Below, piece by piece: positions 45,454 through 55,913 of a stretch of DNA of 64,000 nucleotides. Source of the stretch: Bipolaris cookei (taxonomy: Eukaryota > Ascomycota > Dothideomycetes > Pleosporales > Pleosporaceae); NCBI GenBank assembly GCA_002286855.1, contig NRSV01000010.1, positions 496,001-560,000 of the forward strand. Reading direction: 5' to 3'. Under the pieces are notes generated by a model. The model did not search any database. It was not told the DNA's origin and was given only the letters and a program-made list of their open reading frames with translations. How positions within the stretch are numbered: position 1 is the stretch's first letter; the number at the start of each line of letters is the position of its first letter. The position numbers and the translations under genes were made by a program.

Positions 45454-46550
45454 TACCTCCCTCTAGTTGAATAATCTTCTAAACATGAACAAGGATCCGC
45501 TCAATCAATACCTGGATTTTGTCCCGAGGTAGTTCTCCCCAGTACTGGGTCCACACGTACTCCCTCTGCTCGATTTTTTGGTGCGCCTCTCTTTGTAGTA
45601 TGCCGCTTCATCCATGGCCAACAAGGCTCAATAGCATCTAAATCGGGTGAGTTACTACATCAAAGAAGCTTCTAGATGCCCTCTAGATTATATGCGTAGC
45701 TCTGTACGTAGTGATCATGGCCAGGCGCTTTATCCTCTTGAACAACTGTTCCTGGTCGCTCAGCCTGGTACTGTTTTGTAAAAGGGATCAGCTTTGGGAG
45801 CAGGATAGTTATCTAGTGTCGATATCAGTCAATCCCTGCACCATTACCTCGAGCAAGCCTGTCATTCTTCTTATTCCACTTTCACTGGGGCTTTTGACCA
45901 GATTTAGTACGTAGATCCAGACGCCGCATACTAGTCTCAAGCTCCCACTGCTCCCTCATAATAGGCTCTAACTCTTTGTTTAATTTTTCAATTCTTCTAG
46001 CAGCAGCTTCCTTCTCTTGCTTTGTTTCAGGAAGCCAGCAGTGAAAAGGCCCCTTCTTATCGTACGAGAAGCACCCCCAGAACATAAACTCAGAATAGCC
46101 CTTCCATCGCCCATGAATGCAGCTGCGTACAAAGGCTTCATCTGTTTTTCCCCAAACTCTATATCCCCCACGCTTGTGTAGTAGAACAACAGATGTTTCA
46201 TCAGACCATATTACATTCTTCCAATCCTCAAGCGTCCAATCTTAATGCTAAAGGCACCAATCAAGTCGGTCCTTCTTCATCTTCTTCCTCAGTCCAGGCT
46301 TCCTCGCTGGCTTGGTTTTCTTAAAGCATGCTTTCCGTAGAATTCGACATACTGCCATAGCTGATATATTCCATCCTTGTAGACTGAGTGCCCTAGCAAC
46401 ATCAGCACAAGACTTTTCTCGTCCATAGAGGTCAGTGCGTACAGTATAGACAACCCTTTCAGCCGCATCAGCCTGCTTTGATAACCTGTCAGATCTTGGG
46501 GCGTCTTCGAGATAGCTATCCCTAATATGGAATGGCCGCTGTGTTGGGTC

Positions 46551-46690
46551 CAGAGTTCACAACAAGTAAGTTGATCGGCAGATTGATTCGCGAACGTGCC
46601 AGAGGCCGGGACGTGTATGGTGTCACGGAGCGTGATATGGCACGTTCACGAATCAATCTACCAATTAACTTGCTTGTTGCGAACTCTGGC
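46551..46690. mobile_element. Hairpin MITE, copy 2, inside a Tc1-like element
   Basis: 140 bp, near-palindromic, flanked by TGGGTC on both sides (46545-46550 and 46691-46696). The arms begin CAGAGTTCACAACAAG and share GATCGGCAGATTGATTCGCG with copy 1 at 22329-22466. The insertion interrupts the transposase after GFDPA; removing the MITE and one TGGGTC restores the reading frame of the family at this point. Confidence 0.85.
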
Positions 46691-47111
46691 TGGGTCAAAG
46701 CCACGCATAATAGCTCGGCCATAGATTGAGTTGATTGTCCGAGTAGGGATTTCAGTCAAGTCATTAATCTCGTTACTTGATTTTCCAGTAGCTTTGAAAC
46801 TGACAATAAGAGCGCGAGTAGAGATATCGTAGGGAGCCATAATAGAGAGTGTAACTAGAGAATGTGCAAAAACGGTGAAGACACAAAGGCCACATCAGCG
46901 TAGAGGAGTTGCCTTATTGAGCATTGGCTGACATATCCCTGTCACTGCGTGAGCAAGGATTTTTAACAGGCACCATCGTATAGTAGTTTAACAGTTCTAA
47001 TTTTTCTATATAATAGCCTACAAAAACCCTGGCACTAGAGCTGTCAAAACTATTAACATCTCCTATCTCTAGTTATAATTTTCTCTATAAGATCTATCGT
47101 ACAAAGATACA

Positions 47112-47518
47112 ATGCGCCTTACAACTATACTCCTTATGCCTTGTTTTACAGGCTTATCGTTAGCTTGGTTAAATGCAAACTATTGCCGTGTAGCTGGTGA
47201 CGGCGAGCAGGTATGTGTTCTCATCTTATGAATTTAACATTAAAAAAACTTACCTGTGATGGGCTAGGGCAGCCCATCACAGTACAGATAGCGGTGGCTA
47301 TCTTATGTACCAACTATGCAACGATTTCAGCAGCTCTGATATCTTGTGCCAGCCTTTTTGGCGTGGCGGGTGCGTTGTAGTTGCGTGTGTGATCCGATAG
47401 GATCCGACCCGTTACATTACCTACTATATACGTTACTAATATAAACTAGGAAGCAGCACTTTGCAATTCATACGACACTGAACAATGTTCGAACAATGGT
47501 TGTTTGAATGTAGGTTAA
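47112..47518 (+). CDS. Putative small secreted Cys-rich protein with three exons, possibly decayed
   Basis: ATG 47112 opens a hydrophobic leader (MRLTTILLMPCFTGLSLAW). The first exon reaches a perfect CAG/GTATGT donor at 47210-47216. A second protein-like block (GGYLMYQLCNDFSSSDILC then PFWRGGC) lies at about 47293-47381. A third (EAALCNSYDTEQC then SNNGCLNVG, stop 47516-47518) follows an intron with a perfect TACTAAT branch site and CTAG acceptor. The first junction does not keep frame with the obvious acceptor; a weaker GT donor four codons earlier would. It is thus either spliced unusually or carries a frameshift. Mature part would have seven Cys and no known domain. It lies between two transposon blocks. 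Annotated from sequence texture alone. Confidence 0.4.
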
Positions 47519-48505
47519 ATACCCGATCCAGATCTCATTATAAGTGTTGCTAATATTAAAAAGTGTCCTTCAAGAAGGCTTTCGTCAGCACATCTATTCA
47601 GTAACGGTGGTTGTAATTGCTTCTGTGCTTGATATATCTAGAAAAGTGTTAAAAACCATCCCATCTGGTCTTGTGGGGTCTACCTTAGCCTCTCCTAGTC
47701 AGCACCTAGTATATAAACCTCAAGATCGGTATAGATACACTCTAGTAATTCGTCTAAGTTCCAATAGATTCTATTTTCTGACAATTACCTTACTATTGCC
47801 TGCACTGTATCTTTTATAACCAAGTTGGTAGGGTTTTGTCACGTCTGGTCACTCGCCTAGTCCAAACGTTTGTTAGATTCGATGGGTCTTCAATCATAGT
47901 GTGGAAAAAGTGTCAATTGTTGCTATCTCCGGAGGTGTCGCCTTTGTAGCTATTTCCTTTTCTTTTTTTTGTTTCTCAGCCTTATACATGAGCCTTAACT
48001 AAAGCTCTGCTTCTAATACACCCCCTTAGCTTAAACTGTAACGGCTTAGGTAAGGCAAGTCGGATCTGTATCGGACGTAGGATCACTCAGAGGCATATGG
48101 GAGTGTGTGGGATCACAAAGAGCCTAGATTTAACAAGCCTGTCCGAACCTAAATCAGGCACTGAGGGAGTGATCGCGTGACTCCGGTTCCCCACGGATAC
48201 TTGTGCACGGACCCAGGAGTACATCAACCCTTTTTCCTTTGAACGTAGAACAGAGATAGCAATGAACCATAGTTACTTGCCACCCCCACCTACCCGCACG
48301 CTGTGTACACCGTGCAACTAGCTGTATTGACTTAGACATCTTGCTAACACCAAGCGCTGGCTAGCCAATGGAGTCCATTCAACAAGCCACCTATAGGTCT
48401 TATACGAAAGGATATCGAAAAACTACAGAGTTAGCTACAGGAAGTGTCTCTCTATATACCTGTCCTTAGTCAGCTCTGAGACGGATCCGACTAGGACACA
48501 AGTGA
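47519..48505. other. Repeat-like spacer without recognised gene
   Basis: About 1 kb. Several GATCCGA/GGATC-type words recur (for example near 47389, 48060 and 48485), and the sequence looks like old mobile-element debris, but no terminal repeats or coding region was defined. Confidence 0.3.
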
Positions 48506-48676
48506 CTTGATGAAGGGGGCGGTGTATATTTTCCCCGATCCGACTCTGGGATGGGTCCGATACATTGGCAGTGTCGTAACATCGTTACAGCTAGTGAGCG
48601 ACTTCGGCGCGCGCCGCTCACGTGCACGAAGTGCTATATAAAAGGACATACTCGCACTTCGTGTAAAGCTAGATAA
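48506..48676 (+). pseudogene. Zinc-knuckle (CCHC) relic of a mobile element
   Basis: A 56-codon frame following a TGA at 48503-48505 ends in TAA. Its last third contains a perfect CX2CX4HX4C knuckle (CTKCYIKGHTRTSC). Zinc knuckles end the pogo transposases in this window and also occur in gag proteins. No larger transposase sequence is visible upstream, so this is only a relic, in the opposite orientation to the adjacent pogo element. Confidence 0.5.
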
Positions 48677-48701
48677 TTATATTTCTTAATTCTATAACGT
48701 A

Positions 48702-50504
48702 TTCCACCACCGAGCCGGACATTTTTTCTTGGCATTGCGAACTTCACGTACGAAAACTTGAATTACTCTATACTAGCTATAGATACGTTATACGGCTCAC
48801 TTGTATCGGATAAAAAATGTTCTTCTACATCTTTTTGGCACGTACGAGCGTTATGGCCTGCCTTCCCACATGTTCCGCAGTGCCGTTGACCTGGCAGAGC
48901 CCTTTCTTGACTACCCCCACCACGCGCCTTCTTTGATGTCGTACAACTAGCAGAAGCACTTTCACCTACCTGTAATGCTCCTGCACCAAAGTCTAGTATC
49001 CCGCCTGTCTGAATTCGCTTTCTTTTACGCCCTCGGCGCTTTGTCACCTCTGCTAATTGTTCTTCAAGCTCTCGTACGCGGGCTTCCATGAGCACATTCT
49101 TATGTAGCATCTCCTCAGCTCCTTTAAGAAGCTTTGAGAAGCTTTCTTGTGCAGTAGTTGGTGGCCGTACGAAGGATTCTCTTACAAGCTTCGATTGTGA
49201 TCCAAATTCGTACGAATGGCCTGGTGTTTAGAATCCCAGAGTGTTACTAGCTGAGCTCCTTGTGGTGGGGTACGAAGGCGTACGTCAAGGCGATCAATGA
49301 CTCTCTGCGCGTCGATAGGGACTAGCCCTACTGCCTCAAAGGCCTTCTTGCAGTTATCAGACGTAAACACGTCGAAAAGGCGCCCCAAAAGGCTGGGAGG
49401 AAGCGTTCCTTATCAATGTGCCAGATGTGGTGACGTGCCAAGTCTCGTACGCGCTGTGAGTACTTCTGCTTAAGAGGCGAAAAGCAGACAACGTCAAGTG
49501 GCTGAAGTATATGCGATGAATAAGCAAGCATACAAAGAGTAGGGATCCTTCGTATGAGGTAGTAATCCTTGTATTCTTGGTTTAGGTGGCTCTCATGGCC
49601 GTCAAGGATAAGCAGCCTATACGATCCCACCTGACGCATCTTTGTATGCTCATCAAAGTGCTTTAACCACTCAAGACTAAGCGTGTTGTTTGTCCGGCCG
49701 TTATATGATACTCAGAGCTTCTAATCGTGTGGTACGCCTGCTTCTTCGTACCATGCAGAAATGTGGACGCGTCCTTTGTAGATAATGAATGGTGGGGTAG
49801 CGTATCCCGCAGCGGAGAGGCTCTGGATGACAGTAACCCACTCGCGATTGCCTGGCTGAACAAGAGTAGGTCTTATACGACGTTCTGAACCTATGAATAC
49901 CCTCATTGAGCCAATTATACCCATCTGAAACCCAGTCTCATCAAAGTTATAGATGTCGTCAGAATGTACCCCATACTTCTCAATTATCTCTCGTACGAGC
50001 TTAAACCACGCATTGATAAACTCTTGGTCCTTCTGCTGTATTCTCTGACGACTCTCTGCTCGATTGAAGGCTGTTCTAAGTTTGTCCAAACGCGTTATGA
50101 ATCGCTCTGGCCAGCTCTTGCCTCAAGGCTGGCCACCTCGTACGCGCAGTAGTTTCTCTGCCATATCTGCTCCCTTACAAATTCGGGAGGCAAATCCTCG
50201 CGATTATAGGTCAAGAATATATTATACGATTGTTTGCTCCTCAGTTGTAGTAAGCTTGCGGCAAATTGGAGTTGCTTGGGGGCGAAAGGTGACTTTGTTA
50301 GGCCGATTTGAAAGCCGTTGAAAAGATACGTTATAGGCAGCAGCAGCAGTGCCTCGTATAGTCTCAAATTGACCCATACGAAAGCCCTGAAGAGCTAGAA
50401 TAACTCTGCCTTCTCGCTGAGTTAAAAAATTCTTATGTTGTTGATGCATAGTGTTTCGTACGTGAAGTTCACAATGCCAAGAAAAAGTGTCTGGCTCGGT
50501 GGAA
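48702..50504 (-). mobile_element. Pogo/Fot-type element, full length but decayed
   Basis: 1,803 bp flanked by TA (48700-48701 and 50505-50506). Terminal inverted repeats start TTCCACC and share CTTGGCATT and the following CGAACTTCACGTAC-like sequence over about 55 bp. It contains a nearly complete minus-strand transposase with stops and frameshifts, including the C-terminal zinc knuckle. It is the closest relative in the window of the fold-back element at 17.8-19.2 kb. Confidence 0.9.
48763..50449 (-). pseudogene. Pogo/Fot-type transposase pseudogene with zinc knuckle
   Basis: From ATG 50449: HTH region (TQREGRVILALQGF), a CENP-B-like part broken by frame changes near 50220, then YNFDETGFQMG (first Asp). 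Two stops, in positions compatible with transitions at Trp or Arg codons, follow WYEEAGVPHD. Then come LLILDGHESHLNQEY (second Asp), HILQPLDVVCFSPLKQKY (third Asp region), a frameshift near 49380, and a coiled coil ending in CGTCGKAGHNARTC (CX2CX4HX4C). The order is complete, so the element is degraded rather than deleted. Confidence 0.88.
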
Positions 50505-50506
50505 TA

Positions 50507-51233
50507 CGTCACCTCTTAATTTCTAGATATTCTTCTACTCCTCTACTCTCAACGTCGCGAAGGCATAGGTGAAGGTAGCTTGTCTTCTCTATAGTAAGAT
50601 TACTAGCTCAACACTATCTACACCCATTTAGCAGTATATTAATTTGTACGTAAAATGCTAGTAATCTCATATACAAACAAGTTTTTTTCTAACTACGTTG
50701 TGGTGAATGCGGCTGATTGCAAGTGGCAGCTTTGTTTTGATAGGGACAGTTTTTTTATCCGGGTACTTAGTTGACCAAAAGTATACGGTTTAATGCAGAG
50801 GGAATGCGTCTTGATAAATATTCCAGAATGTAGCTTGAATAAGGTGGGAGCGCTAGAGGCGATGTGTATCAAAGGATGCGGAGATTGATAAACAAGTCTT
50901 TTTGTTTCAAGTGATTATCTGAATTCGTACAGCGCGAGGGCATATGGTCATAATACCAAGCATCAATTTTTGTATAACATTGAGCTTGGCGTCTTCTTCA
51001 TGCAAAATAATCACTAACACGTTACAATCTGCTTGCAAGAAAGGGCGTAGATGATGGTGTTGCTGAAAAAGAAGGTACAATCAAAGCCATGATGTCATCT
51101 TATCTTCTCACTATCAGCTAGCTCGACCACCACAAAGATGCCGCTCTAGCAATTAACAACCAGCAATCTTCACTTCTTATTATTTTTCCAAGGGGTTTCA
51201 AATACACGTGAACATAAATCATTTTCTGCACAA
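50507..51233. other. Spacer at the right border of the transposon block
   Basis: About 730 bp, AT-rich, no recognised feature. It separates the last pogo element from the first conserved gene of the right arm. Confidence 0.4.
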
Positions 51234-51662
51234 ATGGCAAAATCATGTACGCTCTGTTCTACACTGCGCCCGGTATTAGTCCGGTGCCAAATCGATTCGA
51301 CGGAGAAATGGCATTTCGTATGTCCTGGAGCATGCTGGAAGGCGGTCTCCGGGGGTGTGGAAGACGCAAAAGGCCTTAAGGAAGAGTTTCCGTATTATCG
51401 CTATGGCGGCATGGTGAGTGCAGTTCCTTTGGTGAACAGAGATGGTGGTGGAAGTAGAAATATCGGTGCGGATAAAAGCTGACTGGGAGATACGTTGAAA
51501 CAGTGGAAGGACAGGAGCGCAGATGGGCCGGTAAGCGCGAAGAAGCCGAAAAAAGTCAAGGAAAGACAGAGGGAGGAGATGAAAGCTAGAGGAGGAAATG
51601 TTGGTGCAGAGGTTGAGACAGTTGATGCTGAGGTGACTGAGGATGGTACTGGATTGGCTTAG
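51234..51662 (+). CDS. Small conserved Cys-rich fungal protein, function unknown
   Basis: Exons 51234-51413 and 51504-51662 give 112 aa. The N-terminus has CTLC, then a VRCQID segment and a WHFVCPGACWKAVSGGV block, giving Cys pairs that could bind zinc. It ends in a basic, charged tail (SAKKPKKVKERQREE). Splicing at 51414 (GTGAGT) removes a low-information segment and connects RYGGM to WKDR, which reads naturally, while read-through ends at TGA 51480-51482. I recognise the shape as a short protein widespread in filamentous ascomycetes, without an assigned function. There is no signal peptide. A nucleic-acid-binding role is possible from the Cys pairs and basic tail (inference). Confidence 0.72.
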
Positions 51663-53536
51663 AGTAAGCGAAGTCACATTCCATCGGCATTGTGGCTGAT
51701 ACTATTTTCATTCCTCTGTTCGCGAAATTCTCGGGCATGTAGCTGGTCATATCAAAGTTCGGCGATGGTCGGATGGAGTGGTAATAGTTGAAGTAGCAAA
51801 GCCAGAGGGGCATGGTGCGGACTAGCTGGTGTGACGCCCGACTGCAGGTGCAGGTGGCGCAAGAGGTGGAGAAAAGGTAGTTGGTGGTTGGTTTGAGTTT
51901 ATTGAAAATATCTATTCTTGAACGTGTGCATAGCCCGCTAGGTCGAGGACGAGGGATTTTGGCACATCATGACAACGTTGGACATGTGTTTAGTCGGGAC
52001 GTCGTGTTGCTATTGATAGATCTTTATGCAGCGGGGCTCTGCCATCGGTCCCTTGAGCCCATGCACTTAGTCATTAGCGGGGGGCAGCTATCGCAAGCGC
52101 CCGGACCCACGGCCCCGTTGAGATGGGTCGCATCCTTTCTGCAACGGGCTTGGGATTGGCGATGCAGCAGTTGCTGGAAGAGCGACATGCTGTTGTTGTT
52201 AATGTTGTTGTTATCGTCGCTGCAGTTGCCACGAAGGCCAAGGAGGAAGAAAGGTCGGATAGGGCGGGGCAAGCTAGGGTAGGGCGCAGGGTTGGGCCAG
52301 GATGCAGACACAGGCTTTGTTGTCGATGTAACATGTAGGATGGGAAAGGTCAAGTATAGGCATGTTGGTGATTGCGGTAGGTCCGATGGTTGAGCCAACA
52401 GAGTAGTCCAACGTCAGCCACACGGCGGCCTTGGGCGCTACTAAGATGCTCAGTTGGTTGGGGTAGACCCAGGGTGGCAGCGCGGTAAGGGTTCTGTCGC
52501 GTGCGCGGCCAGGGACAGGAGCCAGGAGCTGGTTCCTGAGGGTGTAGACATTGTCAGACGGTTGCTGCTAGTGCACACGGGAAATGTATTTCGAGAAAGG
52601 TGCATGGCCAGGGCGGCAGCGTAGACGCGGAGACCAACCAGCGCATCGACTAAGACGACTCTTTGGCTTTGCGAGTGGAATATGAAACAAGATCCGGGAC
52701 CAGTGATAAAGAAGGACGTCCTCTCAGCGCTTGCGGAAACACTTGACAGCAGCCTTCTCGTTCAGTCCCGTGGCATTTCCCCCGCTCGACAACGCCGCAA
52801 TCTCTTTGACGTTGTGCACACACACATTCGCTGGCCTCACTTGTTGTCCGCACGCCCGCTTGCTTGCTTTGGTGCCGCTGAGCCACATTGTCGTCGGCCG
52901 GGTGCAACTAGTCCACGCGTCAAATGAAGGTTGCAGAGGCGTCAAACGAGCTTCGAACCGCTGAAGATCCGCCCAGAGAGCTTCCCGGCAAGCCTCGCGC
53001 GCACGCGCCTAGCCCACCCTCCGCCACAGTCGCCGTCCCGAGCCCCTCCAGCACACTCGACTTTTGAAACCCAAAGGACCCGCAGGCTCTGGAGGTCCCA
53101 GCAAGCAGCTCCGACGTCTCCCCGTCTTGGACTTGGAGCTCCTCTCTTGTCCTCTCCCCCCTCTGCCGCCGCAAAAAAAGTCTCCTGAGCAAGGCCTTAC
53201 CCGAGCCCACTCGCGCCTGCCGCCTGTCGTCGGTCGCGCCCGCACCTGGCATTAGTGACTCGTGGCCGCCAACGTCACTCGTGCCCAGACCCGGGCTTCC
53301 TTTCACTCTCCTCTCACCAGAGCTTCACTCTTTGGCCCCAACGCCTCTCTTTCCCTCTTCCCTTGCCTCTCTCCTTCTCTCAAAAGGCCCAGCGAACCGC
53401 CTGCCCACCTCGGCTGTGTGCGGCGACCCACTCGGCTGGGACCGAATACCCTCAACTTGCACCCTCAACAACACCCACCATATTACCCTGGTCCAAGCTG
53501 CAAGCGTACCTCTTCTGTGGCAGGAAGACAACGTAG
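51663..53536. other. Intergenic region and probable long leader of the MAPKK gene
   Basis: About 1.9 kb. The last 600 bp are C/T-rich and contain several overlapping open frames of low complexity, typical of fungal promoter or leader DNA. A GTT-rich stretch lies near 52185-52215. No conserved gene is recognised. Confidence 0.45.
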
Positions 53537-55124
53537 ATGCAGTCGTCCAGCAACGGCCCTTCGCCGCAACCACAGCCAAACATGTCGGCCCCCGCGCCCC
53601 TCCTTCGCCCGCCCATCCCCGGCGCACGCCCCGGAAGAAGAGGCCCGCCATCTCTCGGTCTCTCCATACCACCGTCGCCAAACCAACGTCCCGTCACAAA
53701 CGATGCAAACGGCAACCTCACACAGTCGCGTCCACAGCCACCCAAGCTAAACATCATGACACCCATGGGCTCCAACAATGCGCCGCACGAGGGCAGGCAG
53801 GGGCCCCGCGGCCTACCGCCACTACAAATCGGCACAGGGCTCTCCGCTTCGGGCTCGAGCGATGCCAGCGCCCATTCGAGGTCTGGCAGCTTCGGCGAAG
53901 TGCCAGTAAACAGCTCGGCTTCTTCATACCATGCCGCATTGGGCTTTCCAGGCCTGCAGAAAGGCACAGATCCCATTTCTGCCATATCACAAGGAGGCAG
54001 TGAGGGCGCACAATCCATGGAGCGTGGCAACAGCAGTCAGCCATTGCCAGACCTAGACGCCATGGCTGCGGAGAAGGGGCGGCCATTGGAGGTTGACGAT
54101 CTCGATGATGCGGCATGGCGAGCAGCGAGTGCAAGAGGACTGATAGAGGAAAAGGGCAGTTTGGGTGAAGGTGCTGGAGGAGCCGTCACCAAGTGCGTAC
54201 TCAAGGGCGGCAAGACTACATTTGCTCTAAAGGTGCGTCATTTTTATTGTGCTGCACGTTGTGTTGCTAACATCTGTTCTAGATCATCACCACGAATCCT
54301 GACCCTGACGTCAAGAAGCAAATCGTACGAGAGTTATCCTTTAACAAGAACTGTGCTAGTGACCACATTTGCCGCTACTACGGTGCCTTTATGGACGACA
54401 GCACGGGAACTATCAGTATCGCCATGGAGTTTTGTGAGGGTGGTTCGCTAGACGCGGTATATCGCGAAGTCAAAAAACTTGGAGGCCGAACAGGCGAAAA
54501 GGTCCTAGGCAAGGTTGCCGAAGGTGTGCTGAACGGCCTGACATATCTCCACTCTCACCGCATCATCCATCGAGACATCAAGCCCAGCAACATTCTACTA
54601 TGTCGGAACGGGCAAGTCAAACTATGTGATTTTGGTGTATCTGGAGAGTTTGGAACAAAGGGCGATGCCAATACCTTCATTGGAACATCATACTACATGG
54701 CACCAGAGCGCATTACCGGACAAAGCTACACCATCACCAGTGATGTGTGGAGCTTAGGCGTGACTCTTCTTGAGGTCGCCCAACATCGATTCCCCTTCCC
54801 AGCAGATGGCACTGAGATGAACCCTCGTGCTGGTCTAATCGATCTGCTCACGTACATTGTGCGGCAGCCCATCCCCAAGCTAAAGGACGAGCCTGAAAAT
54901 GGCATCAAGTGGACAGAAAACTTCAAGTACTTCATCGAGTGCTGGTATGTACATGTTTTTCCCCCAAAGTATGATTTCCGCTTACAATTTGTAGTCTTGA
55001 GAAAGATTGCCCTCGAAGAGCCACACCTTGGCGGATGCTTGAGCATCCGTGGATGGTTGAGATGAAGTCCAAGAAGGTCAACATGGCACACTTCCTCAAG
55101 CAAGTATGGGACTGGAAGGATTAA
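53537..55124 (+). CDS. MKK1: MAP kinase kinase of the cell wall integrity pathway (Mkk1/Mkk2 type)
   Basis: Exons 53537-54232, 54283-54944 and 54995-55124 give 495 aa. Residues 1-200 are disordered, S/P-rich. The kinase domain starts with a Gly-rich loop (GEGAGGAV) and FALK Lys232, followed by HRDIKPSN (Asp330), DFG (348-350) and an activation loop GTKGDANTFIGTSYYMAPER. The end, PWRMLEHPWMVEMKSKKVNMAHFLKQVW, fits fungal Mkk1/Mkk2. These enzymes are activated by the MAPKKK Bck1 and phosphorylate the MAPK Slt2, controlling cell wall repair; in plant pathogens the cascade is often needed for infection. Assignment within the Mkk family rests on visible similarity. Intron 2 lies in the C-lobe, in a Cys codon, and phases agree throughout. 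Confidence 0.92.
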
Positions 55125-55913
55125 ACACACATGTACTACCATCTTAGATTCGGCTTATGATGACTGTGTCATCATTATGCTGCGCAGTGTTCAAAAGGCA
55201 CTGCCAGCTCTATACTGACCTAGGAGCAGCTTCTTTTGTACCTTCATTTCAACCGCCAGGTCGCGTGCTGGCATGAGATCACAGGCTGCCGACATACATA
55301 CTCTTGCTTTGGTTGTCAAAACGGCTTTCTTCGAACTGTGAATTTATATATCAAGAGTCCTGGGGTGTGGGCGAGTATCATATGGGAAGCCATACAAGAT
55401 CTCAAAGGCACTGAGAAATGGAGATTAATTGGGTGGTTGCGCTGGAGGAGTCCCATTGGCATTGACGGCGTCTAAGCGGTTTAGGTTGCATATAGCGGCA
55501 TATCAGAAAATCGCGAATCTGGAAAGGAACCATAGTTGGCCATATAGTACTTCAATATGTATAACAATGCCTTCTAAAAGTAGTACGTCAAGTGACAACC
55601 TGACGCATGGAGAGTGATAGCCTCAGGCCTGGTTACTTAATTGAGACTAGTGCCTGATCCGGTCCGACACACCTCCGACAGGTGCTCTCGACGCTTGGAG
55701 TCATACCAAATAATTTACGCAGCAACCGCAGCCGGCCAATTGAGCACTTCGCGGAATCCAAGTTCCTTCTTAGCACGGATCCTTTGCAGGTAACTAGCGC
55801 AAAAGACTCTGCGAATAGTTGACTCCCCACAATCTTGACGAGTCGCTCCCTGCGCGCAACTACCCCTCCAACTACCCCTCCATTCACACCAGACCGCGTC
55901 TGAAATCTTCAAG
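55125..55913. other. Intergenic spacer
   Basis: About 790 bp between two plus-strand genes. No recognised gene. Its last 150 bp are probably the leader and promoter of the Phe-tRNA synthetase gene. Confidence 0.45.

Larger units (their letters stand above)
43770..46840 (-). pseudogene. Tc1-like transposase pseudogene, twice interrupted
   Basis: Starts at ATG 46840 with a helix-turn-helix (TGKSSNEINDLTEIPTRTIN). After GFDPA the frame is broken by the MITE, and past it resumes with a segment leading to LEDAP. The catalytic parts include DWKNVIWSDETSVVLLHKRG-like sequence and MREQWELETSMRRLDLRTKS. The inner Tc1-like element removes the C-terminus near 45455, and a remnant reaches about 43770. 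Stops are present as well. Confidence 0.75.
43701..46978 (-). mobile_element. Tc1-like element hosting two nested insertions
   Basis: Outer element flanked by TA (43699-43700 and 46979-46980). The left end CGGAGGTGCCTATCAAAAGT followed by CTTACTCGCGCAGTGAYAGGGATATG-like sequence pairs with the right end read inward. It is split by a complete Tc1-like element at 43823-45453 and by a MITE at 46551-46690. Subtracting both and their target duplications leaves about 1.5 kb, the same as the stand-alone Tc1-like copy at 20.2-21.7 kb. The bases joining across the inner insertion (CTCAT-TA-CCTCC) restore the family sequence. Confidence 0.85.

Noticed and set aside
53281..54003. 240-codon plus-strand frame overlapping the MAPKK 5' exon
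   Set aside because: Out of frame with the kinase and low-complexity; explained by the C-rich coding sequence.
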